From assembly GCF_008386585.1 (NCBI RefSeq), contig NZ_VUOB01000001.1, positions 231,201 through 295,200 of the forward strand: DNA of 64,000 nucleotides. Reading direction: 5' to 3'. Position 1 is the first letter of the stretch, and each line of letters begins with the position of its first letter. Below are positions 1 through 8,577 of the stretch, piece after piece. Position numbers and translations under genes: made by a program. The notes below the pieces were generated by a model. That model had not been told where the DNA came from and did not search any database. It saw only the letters and a list, made by a program, of their open reading frames with translations. This stretch comes from Solihabitans fulvus (GTDB lineage Bacteria; Actinomycetota; Actinomycetes; Mycobacteriales; Pseudonocardiaceae).

Positions 1-78
1 GGGCGGGAGGGCGTGCTCGCGGCGATGCGCGACCTGACCGAGCCGAAGGTCGTGGTGCTCAACGGCTTTCAGCCCTGA
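1..78 (+). CDS. 3' end of an unidentified gene
   Basis: The first 78 bases read in frame as the last 25 codons of a protein cut by the window edge, ending in VVVLNGFQP and a TGA stop. The codon use is typical of the region. Too little remains to name a family. A hairpin overlapping the stop codon suggests that transcription ends here, facing the convergent moaF gene. Confidence 0.55.
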   Translation, partial: GREGVLAAMRDLTEPKVVVLNGFQP

Positions 79-102
79 CGGTGGCCGGGGCCGAAAGCCG
101 TT
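61..102. terminator. Hairpin terminator between convergent genes
   Basis: A perfect 10-bp inverted repeat, AACGGCTTTC at 61-70 and GAAAGCCGTT at 93-102, encloses a 22-nt loop and overlaps the stop codon of the upstream partial gene. It lies between two convergent genes, so it could serve both strands. No T-tract is visible, as is common in high-GC actinomycetes. Confidence 0.5.
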
Positions 103-121
103 GCGTGCCGCCGTCGAGACG

Positions 122-901
122 TCAGTGTCCGCCAACGGCGGGATAGATGGTGTTGCTGAGCAGCCGGCCATGCGCGCCAAAGGTGAAGTGCACCGGGCGA
201 ACGCCGTCCTCGTGCAGCCCGAACAGCGTGCCGTGCGAGCGAAACAGCCGATGGTCGGCCACGGTGACCGCCGCGCACGGAATCACCTTCTCCCGCCAGG
301 CGAACAGGTAGATACCAGGGCGGATCCGGTAGTAGGCGCAGGCGTCCGTGTCGGCCAGGCCGCGCTCCGGCCCGGACAGGCAGTGGAAGCTGTACCAGTG
401 CTCGCTGAGGTACACGTGCTCGTAGTGGTGTTCCCTGCTGTAGGACCAGAGCACCCGCCGGCCGAGCAGGTCCCCGCTCGGCGCCGGCGGCTCGCCGGTC
501 GGCTCCACTCCCTCGACGGTGCCGGTGTGGAAGCTCTGCGTGACGACGGTGGGCCGCTGGTCCGGCTCGCCGATCGCGCTGCGCACCAGCAGCGTCCTGC
601 CGGCGGATAGGTCGAGCACCAGTGACACCGCGCCGGCGGGATCGTCACCTCGGTGGAACGACACGTAGTACAGGTCCGTGTCGACCTCGAACACCTCGCA
701 GGCGTCCTCGGCGACCCGCTCCCCCGACCACCAGCGCACGGTGTCGGCGCCGAACTCGTGCCAGACGCGTTCGCCGCCGGCCAGCAGCACGGTCACCTCG
801 CGGCCGGCCAGCTTCCTGCTGTGCGGCGCGCGGTTCTCGTCGAAACCCGGCGCGAGCCCGTCCAGCGGCAACCACGTGCTGGTGTCCTCGGTGTTTCCCA
901 T
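122..901 (-). CDS. moaF: MoaF-like protein of the monoamine regulon
   Basis: This 259-residue protein matches the MoaF family as I know it: a soluble, beta-rich protein with a WREKVIPCAAV stretch and a C-terminal GLHEDG...TFGAHGR segment, of the family's usual length. MoaF was named from monoamine-regulon genes that accompany tyramine oxidase; its biochemical role is uncertain. The neighbour directly upstream on the same strand is the copper amine oxidase, 14 nt away, so the two form an operon and MoaF probably assists amine oxidation or handling of its product. No signal peptide is present. The ATG at 901 is chosen because the reading upstream of it runs antisense into the oxidase gene. Confidence 0.8.
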   Translation of the reverse strand: MGNTEDTSTWLPLDGLAPGFDENRAPHSRKLAGREVTVLLAGGERVWHEFGADTVRWWSGERVAEDACEVFEVDTDLYYVSFHRGDDPAGAVSLVLDLSAGRTLLVRSAIGEPDQRPTVVTQSFHTGTVEGVEPTGEPPAPSGDLLGRRVLWSYSREHHYEHVYLSEHWYSFHCLSGPERGLADTDACAYYRIRPGIYLFAWREKVIPCAAVTVADHRLFRSHGTLFGLHEDGVRPVHFTFGAHGRLLSNTIYPAVGGH

Positions 902-915
902 GACGCTCCTCTTGG

Positions 916-2871
916 TCAGTGTGCGCAGTGACAGTCGCCCGGCGGGCAGTGCCGGCAGGACGCGGTCCCGTCCGGCAGGTCCAGCGCGGGGTTGCGGTCG
1001 CAGAAACCCACCGGCCGCAACAGGAATCCGCTGTAGTCCACCGGCATCACCGGCCAGTCCTCCGGCCTTGGCAGGTGGGTCGGCCCGAACACGTGCCACA
1101 GCACCACATCCGTGTCGACCAGGTCGCGGTCGGCGGCCGTCCACGCGGGCAGGCCGGCCCCGCCCGCGTGCTGGTTCGGGTAGTCGCCGGCCGGGAACCG
1201 CTCCCACTCGTCGTACCTGGTCACCCAGAGATGCCTGGTGGCGAAGCGGGCCCGCGCCGTGACCGTCGCCTCCGGCTGCGCCAGCAGCGTCGGGCCGGGG
1301 CGCGGCACCAGCTGGTAGGCGCGCCGCCGGCCGAGCCGATTGCGGCTGTCCGTGCTGCGCACCAACCAGGTCCTTGCGGCCGAGGGGTCGGCCAACCGCG
1401 CGGCCTCCGACTCCCTGCGCAGCACGGTGGTCTTCGAGGTGAAGGCGTTGCCGTGCGGATTGTCCGCGCCGATCGGCAGGCCGACCAGGTCGACCTCCTC
1501 GACCGTGTTCCGCACGCCGCCGACCTCCATGTCCAGCCTGGCGCAGAACAGGTGCTGGTGCACCGGGGCCAGCAGTCCCGGCGCGATCTCGGCGGCGTGC
1601 GGCGAGTCCGTGCCGGGCTCCGCCGCGCCGCAGAACACCACGCCGGTCGCCTTGGCCTCCAGCTCGATGGTGCCGTCGAGGTAGAAGTACCAGAAGAAGC
1701 CGTAGTCGTAGTTGCCGATGGTGGTGAAGAACGACACCACCAGCCGCCGGGATCGGCGCACCTCGCTCGCCCCGGTGAGGATGTTGGTGTGCTTCCACAG
1801 GACGCCGTGGTCCTCCTCGTGCAGGCACACCACCTGCGGAATGGTCAGCGGGTCGCCGTTGTCGTCGGCGACCACGCCGTCGAAGTAGTGGATGACGCCG
1901 AGGCAGTCGCAGCCCAGCCGCAGCGAGTTCGCGTTCTTGCCGAGCAGGTACTCGCCGGCGTCGAAGTAGCTGATCCAGTGCCGCCACGGCGTCGGATCGC
2001 CGTAGGGCACGACCATCTCGGGCGCCGAGGCGCGGTAGACGACCGGCCGTTCCTCGCCGGCCTCGGTGAAGGAGATCTGGTGCAGCGTAAGGCCTTCGCG
2101 GGCGTTGAAGCCGACCCGGAACCGCCAGTTCTCCCAAGCGACCTCGGTGCCGTCGACCCGGAAGCTGACCCCGTCAGGCTGGGTGATCTCGATCGGCCGC
2201 AGCGTGCCGCGCGCCGGGCCGACCGCGGCGGCGTCGACGTTGCCGTGCTCGGCGGGGATGGGCACGTCGCCGCTGTCCTCCAGCCGCAGCACCGCGCCGC
2301 TGATCAGGTCGACGTCCGCGATCAGCCCCTCGACGGGATGCGCCCACGGGCTGTCCTCCTCGTGGTGGCGCAGGAAGGTCAGCGCGCGCAGCACCCGGCG
2401 GTCGCGTTCGGCCGGGTCGTCGAAGAACCCCGGTGACAGCGGCGCGACGAACGCCAGCGACCAGTCCTCGACGCCGCGCCTGCGCATCGCCGCCTGCCAA
2501 CGCGGATCTGCGCGGACCAGGTCGGCGCACCGGTCGTACTCCGCGAGCAGCACGGCCGGTTGCCCGTAGGGGTGCGTCGCGGTGTCCAGGTCGTGCCAGG
2601 ACGCCACCGCACCGGCCACCAGGTCGACGACGGCCTCGGCGGCGGCGCCGGTCGCGGTGTCCAGCAGCACCGCCTGCGCGCGGCGGGAGAACGGCGCGCC
2701 TGCCCGGTGCGCGCGGACCTCGTCCTTGGGCGGCTCAAGCAGGAGCACGCAGGGGAATCTGATGCTGTCGCCGACCCTGCCCGCCTCGGCGAGCACCGCC
2801 CGGACGCGCGCGATCTCCGCGCCGGTGAGCGGGTCGAGTGGGTGCCGGACCGCCTGCTGCGTCGCCGTCAT
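916..2871 (-). CDS. Copper-containing primary amine oxidase (tyramine oxidase)
   Basis: This 651-residue enzyme oxidatively deaminates primary amines to aldehyde, ammonia and H2O2, using copper and a self-made topaquinone. The N-Y-D motif in TIGNYDYGF (about residue 387) supplies the tyrosine that becomes the quinone. YFDAGEY holds the likely catalytic base. Copper ligands are the two histidines of HQH in APVHQHLF and the histidine of THLPRPEDWP near the C terminus. Length and motifs fit the family of Arthrobacter phenylethylamine/tyramine oxidases. There is no signal peptide, so it is cytoplasmic. The last 16 residues form a cysteine-rich tail (CRHCPPGDCHC) that I do not know from the family. 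It is transcribed with moaF and divergently from the deacetylase-like gene. The start is the ATG at 2871. Confidence 0.92.
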   Translation of the reverse strand: MTATQQAVRHPLDPLTGAEIARVRAVLAEAGRVGDSIRFPCVLLLEPPKDEVRAHRAGAPFSRRAQAVLLDTATGAAAEAVVDLVAGAVASWHDLDTATHPYGQPAVLLAEYDRCADLVRADPRWQAAMRRRGVEDWSLAFVAPLSPGFFDDPAERDRRVLRALTFLRHHEEDSPWAHPVEGLIADVDLISGAVLRLEDSGDVPIPAEHGNVDAAAVGPARGTLRPIEITQPDGVSFRVDGTEVAWENWRFRVGFNAREGLTLHQISFTEAGEERPVVYRASAPEMVVPYGDPTPWRHWISYFDAGEYLLGKNANSLRLGCDCLGVIHYFDGVVADDNGDPLTIPQVVCLHEEDHGVLWKHTNILTGASEVRRSRRLVVSFFTTIGNYDYGFFWYFYLDGTIELEAKATGVVFCGAAEPGTDSPHAAEIAPGLLAPVHQHLFCARLDMEVGGVRNTVEEVDLVGLPIGADNPHGNAFTSKTTVLRRESEAARLADPSAARTWLVRSTDSRNRLGRRRAYQLVPRPGPTLLAQPEATVTARARFATRHLWVTRYDEWERFPAGDYPNQHAGGAGLPAWTAADRDLVDTDVVLWHVFGPTHLPRPEDWPVMPVDYSGFLLRPVGFCDRNPALDLPDGTASCRHCPPGDCHCAH

Positions 2872-3032
2872 TGGCGCAGTATCGGCGGACTCGGCCGGCC
2901 GGTCTTGCCTCCCGGTGTACAGCGGTTGACCGGGAGCGAACCCGTGCGTCCACGAGCAAGACCCGGTCGCCCACGGACAAGCCCGGATCTGGTCCCGTCC
3001 CGAATACTTCGCCGGGGCAGGAAGGAGGGCCG

Positions 3033-4148
3033 ATGGCCACCGGGTACGTCTATCACGAGCTGTACGCCTGGCACGACACCGGCAGTTTCGTCGGGATGCT
3101 GCCGGCCGATCCGCGCCTGGGTCTCCAGCCGTTCCAACACTTCGAGAACGCGGAGACCAAGCGGCGGATCCACGAGCTGATCGTCGCGACGGGACTGATC
3201 GACCGGCTGGTGCGGATCGGCCCGCGCAAGGCCACCGACGAGGAAATCCTGTTGGCGCACACCGAGGATCACCTCCGGCGGATGGTCGAGCAGAGCGAGC
3301 AGGACCGGGGCGGCGACGCCGGCGACGGTGGCAGTCCGTTCGGCAAGGGCGGCGTGGAGATCGCGCGGTTGGCCGCGGGCGGCGTGATCGAGGCCGTGCA
3401 GGCGGTGCTGGACGGCACCGTGGACAACGCCTACGCGCTGGTCCGGCCGCCCGGCCACCACGCGCTGCGCGAGCACGGCATGGGGTTTTGCATGTTCGCG
3501 AACCTGGTGATCGCGGCGAAGGCGGCGCGCCGCAGCCACGGCGTCGAGCGGATCGCCGTGGTGGACTGGGACGTGCACCACGGCAACGGCACGCAGGCCG
3601 CGTTCGCCGACGACCCGGCCACGCTGACCATCTCGGTGCACCAGGACCGGGTGTTCCCGCCGGACTCGGGCCACCTGCACGAGCGCGGCACCGGCGCTGG
3701 CGCGGGCTACGCGCTGAACATCCCGCTGCCGCCCGGCACCGGCAACGGCGGCTACCTCGAGGCGATGCGCCGGGTGATCGTGCCGGCGCTGCACCGGTTC
3801 CGGCCGGACCTGATCCTTGTCGCCTCCGGTTACGACGCGAACGCGGCGGACCCGCTGGCCAGGCAGATGGTGACGAGCGCGGGCTACCGCGAGCTGACCG
3901 GGCTGTTGTTGGAGGCGGCGGCCGAACTGTGCGGCGGGCGGGTCGCGATGTCGCACGAGGGCGGCTACAACCCCGTGTACGTACCGTTCTGCGGGCTCGC
4001 GGTGATCGAGGCGATGGCCGGCGTCGAGCCGTTCCCCGACCCGTTCGAGCCGAACTTCGGCGGGATGGGACAGCAGGAGCTACAGCCGCACCAGGCGGCC
4101 CTGCTGGACCGCGCGGTCGGCCTGCTCGCGGACATCCATCCCGCGTGA
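3033..4148 (+). CDS. Class II histone deacetylase-like amidohydrolase
   Basis: This 371-residue zinc hydrolase belongs to the arginase/deacetylase superfamily. RPPGHHA (about residue 140) carries the catalytic histidine pair, VDWDVHHGNGT (about 178) gives two zinc ligands, GYDANAADP (about 268) gives the third, and SHEGGYN holds the transition-state tyrosine. Bacterial members remove acetyl groups from acetylpolyamines or other acetylamides. Placement divergent from an amine oxidase suggests polyamine or acylated-amine breakdown, which is an inference. The ATG at 3033 follows a clear GGAAGGAGG ribosome site; about 160 bases separate it from the oxidase start and must hold both promoters. Confidence 0.88.
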   Translation: MATGYVYHELYAWHDTGSFVGMLPADPRLGLQPFQHFENAETKRRIHELIVATGLIDRLVRIGPRKATDEEILLAHTEDHLRRMVEQSEQDRGGDAGDGGSPFGKGGVEIARLAAGGVIEAVQAVLDGTVDNAYALVRPPGHHALREHGMGFCMFANLVIAAKAARRSHGVERIAVVDWDVHHGNGTQAAFADDPATLTISVHQDRVFPPDSGHLHERGTGAGAGYALNIPLPPGTGNGGYLEAMRRVIVPALHRFRPDLILVASGYDANAADPLARQMVTSAGYRELTGLLLEAAAELCGGRVAMSHEGGYNPVYVPFCGLAVIEAMAGVEPFPDPFEPNFGGMGQQELQPHQAALLDRAVGLLADIHPA

Positions 4149-4166
4149 ACCTGCAAGTCTTGAGAA

Positions 4167-4182
4167 TATCCGGTAACGATCG
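4167..4182 (+). repeat. Left copy of a 16-bp direct repeat flanking a P-loop gene
   Basis: TATCCGGTAACGATCG here recurs as TATCCGGTAGCGATCG at 4753-4768, 15 of 16 bases identical. Weaker similarity continues for about 25 bases downstream of both copies, ending in CATG. The copies bracket the gene at 4258-4740. Confidence 0.65.
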
Positions 4183-4257
4183 CTTCGGGATCGTGCAAGC
4201 ATGTTCGACCGGGCGGGTTCCTTGCGGCTGTGCCGGTTGATCAGCTGGAGGCGGTGA

Positions 4258-4740
4258 GTGATCGGACGACGTCTGCCGAGGCTGATCTTGCTGTGCGGCC
4301 TTCCAGGCTCGGGCAAGACGACGCTGGCGAAGCGGCTGGCGAGCGAGGTCCCTGCCCTTCGCTTGTGTCCCGATGAGTGGATGGCCGAACTCGGGGTCGA
4401 CCTGTTCGACGAACAGTTTCGAGACCGCCTTGAGCGTGTGTTTCGCAAGCACGCGCTGGACTTGCTGAGGATCGGCCAGAGCGTGATCTTGGAGTTCGGC
4501 TTTTGGTCGCGTGCGGAGCGCGACGAGATGCGGGTTGCGGGCCGGGCGCTTGGCGTCTCGGTGGAACTCCACTACTTGGCGGTACCGTTTGACGAGCTTG
4601 TCCGCCGGGTTGACGCTCGCCACAGCGAGGGAATGGTCGGCACCGTACCGATCACCCGCGAGTTGATGACGGAGTATCAGCGGTTGTTCCAAGCTCCTGG
4701 TCAGGACGAAGTGGACCTGTTTGACTACTCGCAGCCGTAG
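4258..4740 (+). CDS. AAA_33-type P-loop kinase / nucleotide-binding protein
   Basis: This 160-residue protein begins with a Walker A loop, GLPGSGKTT, at about residues 13-21, followed by a CPDEW segment and a C-terminal acidic tail. It fits the small AAA_33 / zeta-toxin / phosphotransferase-like kinases, which phosphorylate small molecules or nucleotides; the substrate cannot be read from the sequence. The GTG start at 4258 has a GGAGG site about 8 bases before it. Its G+C content is visibly lower than that of its neighbours, with codons such as TTG, CGT and CTT more frequent. With the flanking direct repeats and the adjacent broken integrase this suggests horizontal acquisition. Confidence 0.75.
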   Translation: MIGRRLPRLILLCGLPGSGKTTLAKRLASEVPALRLCPDEWMAELGVDLFDEQFRDRLERVFRKHALDLLRIGQSVILEFGFWSRAERDEMRVAGRALGVSVELHYLAVPFDELVRRVDARHSEGMVGTVPITRELMTEYQRLFQAPGQDEVDLFDYSQP

Positions 4741-4752
4741 GCGAGCTGCGAC

Positions 4753-4768
4753 TATCCGGTAGCGATCG
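4753..4768 (+). repeat. Right copy of the 16-bp direct repeat
   Basis: TATCCGGTAGCGATCG differs at one base from the copy at 4167-4182. It starts 12 bases after the stop codon of the P-loop gene. The pair resembles attachment-site or target-site repeats of a former mobile element, but no intact recombinase remains. Confidence 0.65.
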
Positions 4769-4889
4769 TCTGCGGCGTGTGCGACATGCACGCGGTGTCG
4801 GTGTGGCGGGCTTCGGATCTCGACACGGCCAACTGACCAACGACGGCGCCCACCATGCCTGCCGTGAACCTGGATACCGGCGATGCTGT

Positions 4890-5218
4890 CGAGCTGGCCG
4901 AGTTGCTGCGGTGGGGACATTTGGCGAAGAAGTCGTAGCTGCGGTAGCCCTCGCCCAGGTCGTAGTACTTCCACGGCTGCTCACCGCTGGCCGCCGCGCC
5001 ACGGAGGATACTGTCGCGGTCGATGAGGACCTGGATGGTGCGCACGTTGCGGGAGCCCTCGACTGATCGCCTGGACGATCTCCACGACGTACTCGCCGGC
5101 CAACTGCACCCCGAACGGCACGACCCAGGGTTCGGTCGAGGCGATGACCGGCTCGGTGCGCTCGTAGCCGGCCAGGGCAGGCTCCGCCGGCGCACCGACG
5201 GGGCCTGCCGCGCACCCG
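4890..5218 (-). pseudogene. Remnant of a site-specific integrase / recombinase
   Basis: Two minus-strand frames hold pieces that resemble actinobacterial transposon-type integrases. From about 5150 to 5050 one frame reads STEPWVVPFGVQLAGEYVV; after a shift near 5050 another frame reads PWKYYDLGEGY and SYDFFAKCPHR (about 4985-4918), a combination I associate from memory with the C-terminal region of such integrases. No complete gene is present: the catalytic core is missing, at least one frameshift separates the pieces, and the sequence ends before the usual tail. Together with the repeats around 4258-4740 it looks like the remains of an integrated element. The exact limits are approximate. 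Confidence 0.55.
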
Positions 5219-5227
5219 ACGACGCGT

Positions 5228-6647
5228 CTAGCGCAGCAGGGCCAACGCCTTGGTGAGACCGGGATCGCGCCCGGCGGACAGGTCCTCTGCGGTCATCGGG
5301 GCCTGGTAGTCGACGGCGACGCCGATGGTGTTGACCATTTCCCGGTTCGCGCCGAGTTCGTGGAGCTTCGGCAACAGCAGGTGCTGCCGTCGTCGAGGAC
5401 GAACCCAGCGCCTGGCCCGCCACGACGCCGGCGGTGCGGGTGCCGACCAGGCGGCCGAGGCGCAGATCCTTGACCGAGCTGGCAAAGGAGTCACAGGCCG
5501 ACGCGCACATGCCGTCGGTGAGCGCCACCAGCGGAAGGTTCAGCAGGGGCACGGAGTCGTCCGTGCGCACGGCCGTGCAGTGGTCGTGCACGTCGCACTG
5601 GTAGCTGGTGGTCCTGCCGTGCGCGAAGGCGCCGAGCAGCTTGGCGACCTCCTCCCCTCGGCCGCCGCCGTTGCCGCGCAGGTCGAGAACGAGCCCGTGC
5701 AGCGTCGCGCCCTTGCGCAGGTTCGCCACGGCGGCGAACACCTGGTCGGCCACCCCTGGGAAGAAGCCGGGCACCGTGACGACGGCGACCCCGCCGGGCA
5801 GCAGCGTGGACTCGACCTTGGGCGGGGCCTGCTGGAAGGGCGCGGGCGTGATCGTGGCGGCGACGGTGCCGCCGGTGGATGGGCGGCGCAGCGTGAGCCG
5901 CACCGGCTGGCCCTGCTTCGCCTCGCCGAGCCACGCCAGCACGCCCTCGGACAGTTTCCCGTTGACGAACAACGGCAGGTCGTTGATCGCGACGATCTCG
6001 TCGCCGAGCCGGATCCCGGCGTTCGCGGCAGGGCCGCCGGGAGCGACGTCGGTGACGTAGAGCGGGCCGACCGTCGACGAGTCAAGGCGCGGCGCGCCCG
6101 CGGCGTTGGAGAAGCGCAGGCCCAGCAGCGGAACGTGCGGGTTGGGGCCGGGACGCTGCCAGCCGGCGTGGTTGTCGCCGAGGCTGTCCACCATACCCCG
6201 GATCGCCGCCTCGGCGACCGCCTGCCGCACCTCGGCCCCGGCGGGCAGCTCCGCCGCGATCCGCTGGTAGGCGGCGGCGAACGCGGCCCAGTCGGCGTCC
6301 CGGTGGCCGGTCAGCGCGGGCAGCGTCGCGTCGGGTTGGTCGACACCGCGGCCGCGCAGCTCCTTGGTGATCGCGGCGAATGCTGGCGCCAGCAGGGCGC
6401 GGTCGTCCAGCACCGGCCCGCTGTAGTCGTTGGCGAGGACGCAGTAGTAGGCCGCCTCGATGGTGCCGATGGTGGTCGCGGTCAACGGTGGCGGCGGCCC
6501 CGGCTGGTCGGGGGCTTGTGTGCACGTCGACCGGTGGTCGGCGGTCGCGGCATCGGGATCGGCGCTGGCGAACAGGTCGGCGGAGGCGAGGCCGACGACA
6601 CCGACCACGATGGCCGCGACGGCGGCGGCGAGAAGTTTTGGTTTCAC
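5228..6647 (-). pseudogene. S41-family (C-terminal processing type) serine protease, frameshifted
   Basis: The GTG at 6647 opens a protein with an N-terminal signal or anchor segment (AAAVAAIVVGVVGLASA), a PDZ region (VTDVAPGGPAANAGI, GDEIVAIN) and an S41 domain with VLDLRGNGGG and MCASACDSFA, where the serine is the probable nucleophile. The frame then leaves the family near 5400. The expected end, LLLPKLHELGANREMVN to KALALLR, lies in a different frame (5228 to about 5385), and the join ALG-FVLDDGST-LLLP can be rebuilt only with two single-base losses close together. Either the gene is a recent pseudogene or the assembly has errors. It lies divergent from the response regulator at 6736, which may once have controlled it. 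Confidence 0.7.
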
Positions 6648-6735
6648 GCCGCGAACGATCGCGGTCGCCGGCTTGCCCTGGCGTGAACGCAAACGTTAAC
6701 GCCACCGTTGCGCCGGCTCTGTTATTCCAGTCGAC

Positions 6736-7389
6736 ATGCGGATTCTGGTGGCCGAGGACGAACGGACGCTCGCCGACCTGGTGGCCGAGGGGCTGCGGCG
6801 GCACGCGATGGCGGTGGACGTGGCCTACGACGGCGACGCGGCCGCGCAGCGGCTCGCCGTGCACGACTACGACGTGCTCGTGCTCGACCGGGACCTGCCG
6901 CTGGTGCACGGCGACACGATCTGCCGGGACCTGGCCGAGGCCGGCGCCCGCACCCGCATCCTGATGCTGACCGCCGCGGCATCGGTGCGCGACCGCGTCG
7001 CGGGGCTCGGGCTCGGCGCCGACGACTACCTGACCAAGCCGTTCGACTACGGCGAGCTGGTGGCGCGGGTGCAGGCTCTTGGTCGGCGCAGCCGGGCGCC
7101 CGTGCCGCCGGTCCTCCGGCGAGCCGGGATCGTGCTCGACGTGCCGCGCCGCCAGGCCAGCCGCGACGGCCGTCACCTGTCGTTGTCGGTCAAGGAGTAC
7201 GCCGTGCTGGAGGTGCTGCTGCGGGCGGACGGCGCGGTGGTCAGCGCTGAGGCACTGCTGGAACAGGCGTGGGACGAGCACGCCGACCCGTTCACCACCG
7301 TGGTCCGCTTCATCGTCAGCAGGCTGCGGGCCAAGCTCGGGGAACTGGCGTGCATCCGCACCATTCCGGGCGCCGGATACCAGCTGTGA
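6736..7389 (+). CDS. OmpR/PhoB-family response regulator
   Basis: This 217-residue regulator has a receiver domain (EDE acidic pocket, phospho-acceptor Asp in LVLDRDLP, Lys in TKPFDYGEL) and a winged-helix DNA-binding domain ending in RTIPGAGYQL. It would be phosphorylated by the kinase encoded next, whose GTG start overlaps its TGA stop. The region upstream contains repeated AACGC elements (GTGAACGC and TTAACGCC around 6684-6703), which could be an autoregulatory or shared operator with the divergent S41 protease; this is only suggestive. Confidence 0.9.
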   Translation: MRILVAEDERTLADLVAEGLRRHAMAVDVAYDGDAAAQRLAVHDYDVLVLDRDLPLVHGDTICRDLAEAGARTRILMLTAAASVRDRVAGLGLGADDYLTKPFDYGELVARVQALGRRSRAPVPPVLRRAGIVLDVPRRQASRDGRHLSLSVKEYAVLEVLLRADGAVVSAEALLEQAWDEHADPFTTVVRFIVSRLRAKLGELACIRTIPGAGYQL

Positions 7390-8543
7390 GGCGGCGCGGC
7401 ACGGTGCGGCTGCGGCTGACCGCCGTCCACACCGGCCTCTTCGTCGCCACCTCCGCAATCCTGGTCCTCACCGTGAACCTGTTGCTACAGACGATGTTGC
7501 ACCAGAGGGTCGCCGGCATGAAGATCGCCGAGGCGGCGCCGCCGACGTTCGCGGGGCCGCCGAGCGGTTCGCCGATGACCGGGGCGGTCATGGGAGACGT
7601 GGCCGATCTGCCCGACGCGGTGCTGCGGTACCAGTGGACCGTCTCTGGTGTCACGATCGCCGCGCTCACGCTCGTGTCGATCGCGGCGGGCTGGTGGCTG
7701 TCCGGCCGGCTGCTGCGCCCGCTGCACCGCATCACCGCCACCGCGCGGCGGCTGTCGGTGTCCACGCTGCACGAGCGCATCGCGCTGGCCGGTCCGCGCG
7801 ACGAGCTCACAGAACTGGCCGACACCTTCGACACCATGCTCGGCCGCCTACAGTCCGCTGTGGACAGTCAGCGTCGGTTCGTCGCCAACGCCTCGCACGA
7901 GCTGCGCACGCCGCTCGCCATCCAGCGCGCCGCGATCCAGATCGGGTTGGACGACCCGACCCCGCAGCGGCTCGACGAGATCCGCCGGGAACTCCTGCTA
8001 GCCAACCACCGCGCCGAGCGGCTGATCGAGGGCCTGCTGGTGCTGGCCCAGAGCGAGCACGGCCTGGAAACCAGCGAACCCGTTGCGCTCGACGCCGTCG
8101 TCCGGCAGGCCGTCGGCGAGACTCCCGGGGAGGGCATCGCCGTCACGCTGGCGACCGAACCCGTCCAGGTCGCCGGCGATCCCGTGCTGCTGCACCGGTT
8201 GGTCGCCAACCTGGTGCACAACGCGGTCCGCCACAACCGATCCGGCGGGACCGTCGAGGTGCGCCTCGCTTCGACGGGCGACCTCACCGTCCGCAACACC
8301 GGCCCCGAGGTCCCTGCCGACCGGGTCGACGAGCTGTTCGAGCCGTTCCGCCGCCTGCGTGCCGCCAGGACCGGGCCGTCGGACGGCGCCGGTCTCGGCC
8401 TGTCGATCGTCGCCGCGATCGCCCGCGCCCACGACGCCGCCGTCACCGCCCGCCCCAATCCCGGCGGCGGTCTCGAGCTGACCGTGCGGTTCCGCGCCCG
8501 GCAGGCGACCTCGGGCGCGGAGAGCCGCCCTGTCATGATCTGA
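7386..8543 (+). CDS. Sensor histidine kinase
   Basis: This 385-residue membrane kinase has a first transmembrane helix at about residues 13-33, a short external loop, a second helix at about 85-110, a HAMP-like linker, the H-box ANASHELRTPLA (about residue 170), the N-box NLVHNAVRHN and the G-box GAGLGLSIV. The GTG start overlaps the regulator's stop by GTGA, so the two are co-translated. The signal is unknown; the short sensor loop suggests sensing at or in the membrane. Confidence 0.9.
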   Translation: MRRRGTVRLRLTAVHTGLFVATSAILVLTVNLLLQTMLHQRVAGMKIAEAAPPTFAGPPSGSPMTGAVMGDVADLPDAVLRYQWTVSGVTIAALTLVSIAAGWWLSGRLLRPLHRITATARRLSVSTLHERIALAGPRDELTELADTFDTMLGRLQSAVDSQRRFVANASHELRTPLAIQRAAIQIGLDDPTPQRLDEIRRELLLANHRAERLIEGLLVLAQSEHGLETSEPVALDAVVRQAVGETPGEGIAVTLATEPVQVAGDPVLLHRLVANLVHNAVRHNRSGGTVEVRLASTGDLTVRNTGPEVPADRVDELFEPFRRLRAARTGPSDGAGLGLSIVAAIARAHDAAVTARPNPGGGLELTVRFRARQATSGAESRPVMI

Positions 8544-8577
8544 AGCCAAACGGGTTGGCGGAGCGGAGGAACTGAGT

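Noticed and set aside
122..2137. A 671-codon frame joining MoaF with upstream sequence
   Set aside because: Upstream of the ATG at 901 it runs in the wrong frame through the amine oxidase gene.
4258..4740. Chloramphenicol phosphotransferase or zeta toxin as a firm name for the P-loop gene
   Set aside because: Only the Walker A loop and general size agree; no specific substrate-binding motif or antitoxin gene is visible.
916..4974. A very long minus-strand open frame that continues the amine oxidase frame through the deacetylase-like and kinase genes
   Set aside because: Beyond 2871 it is antisense to two well-supported plus-strand genes and consists of Arg/Pro/Ala-rich low-complexity peptide, as expected of high-GC antisense frames.
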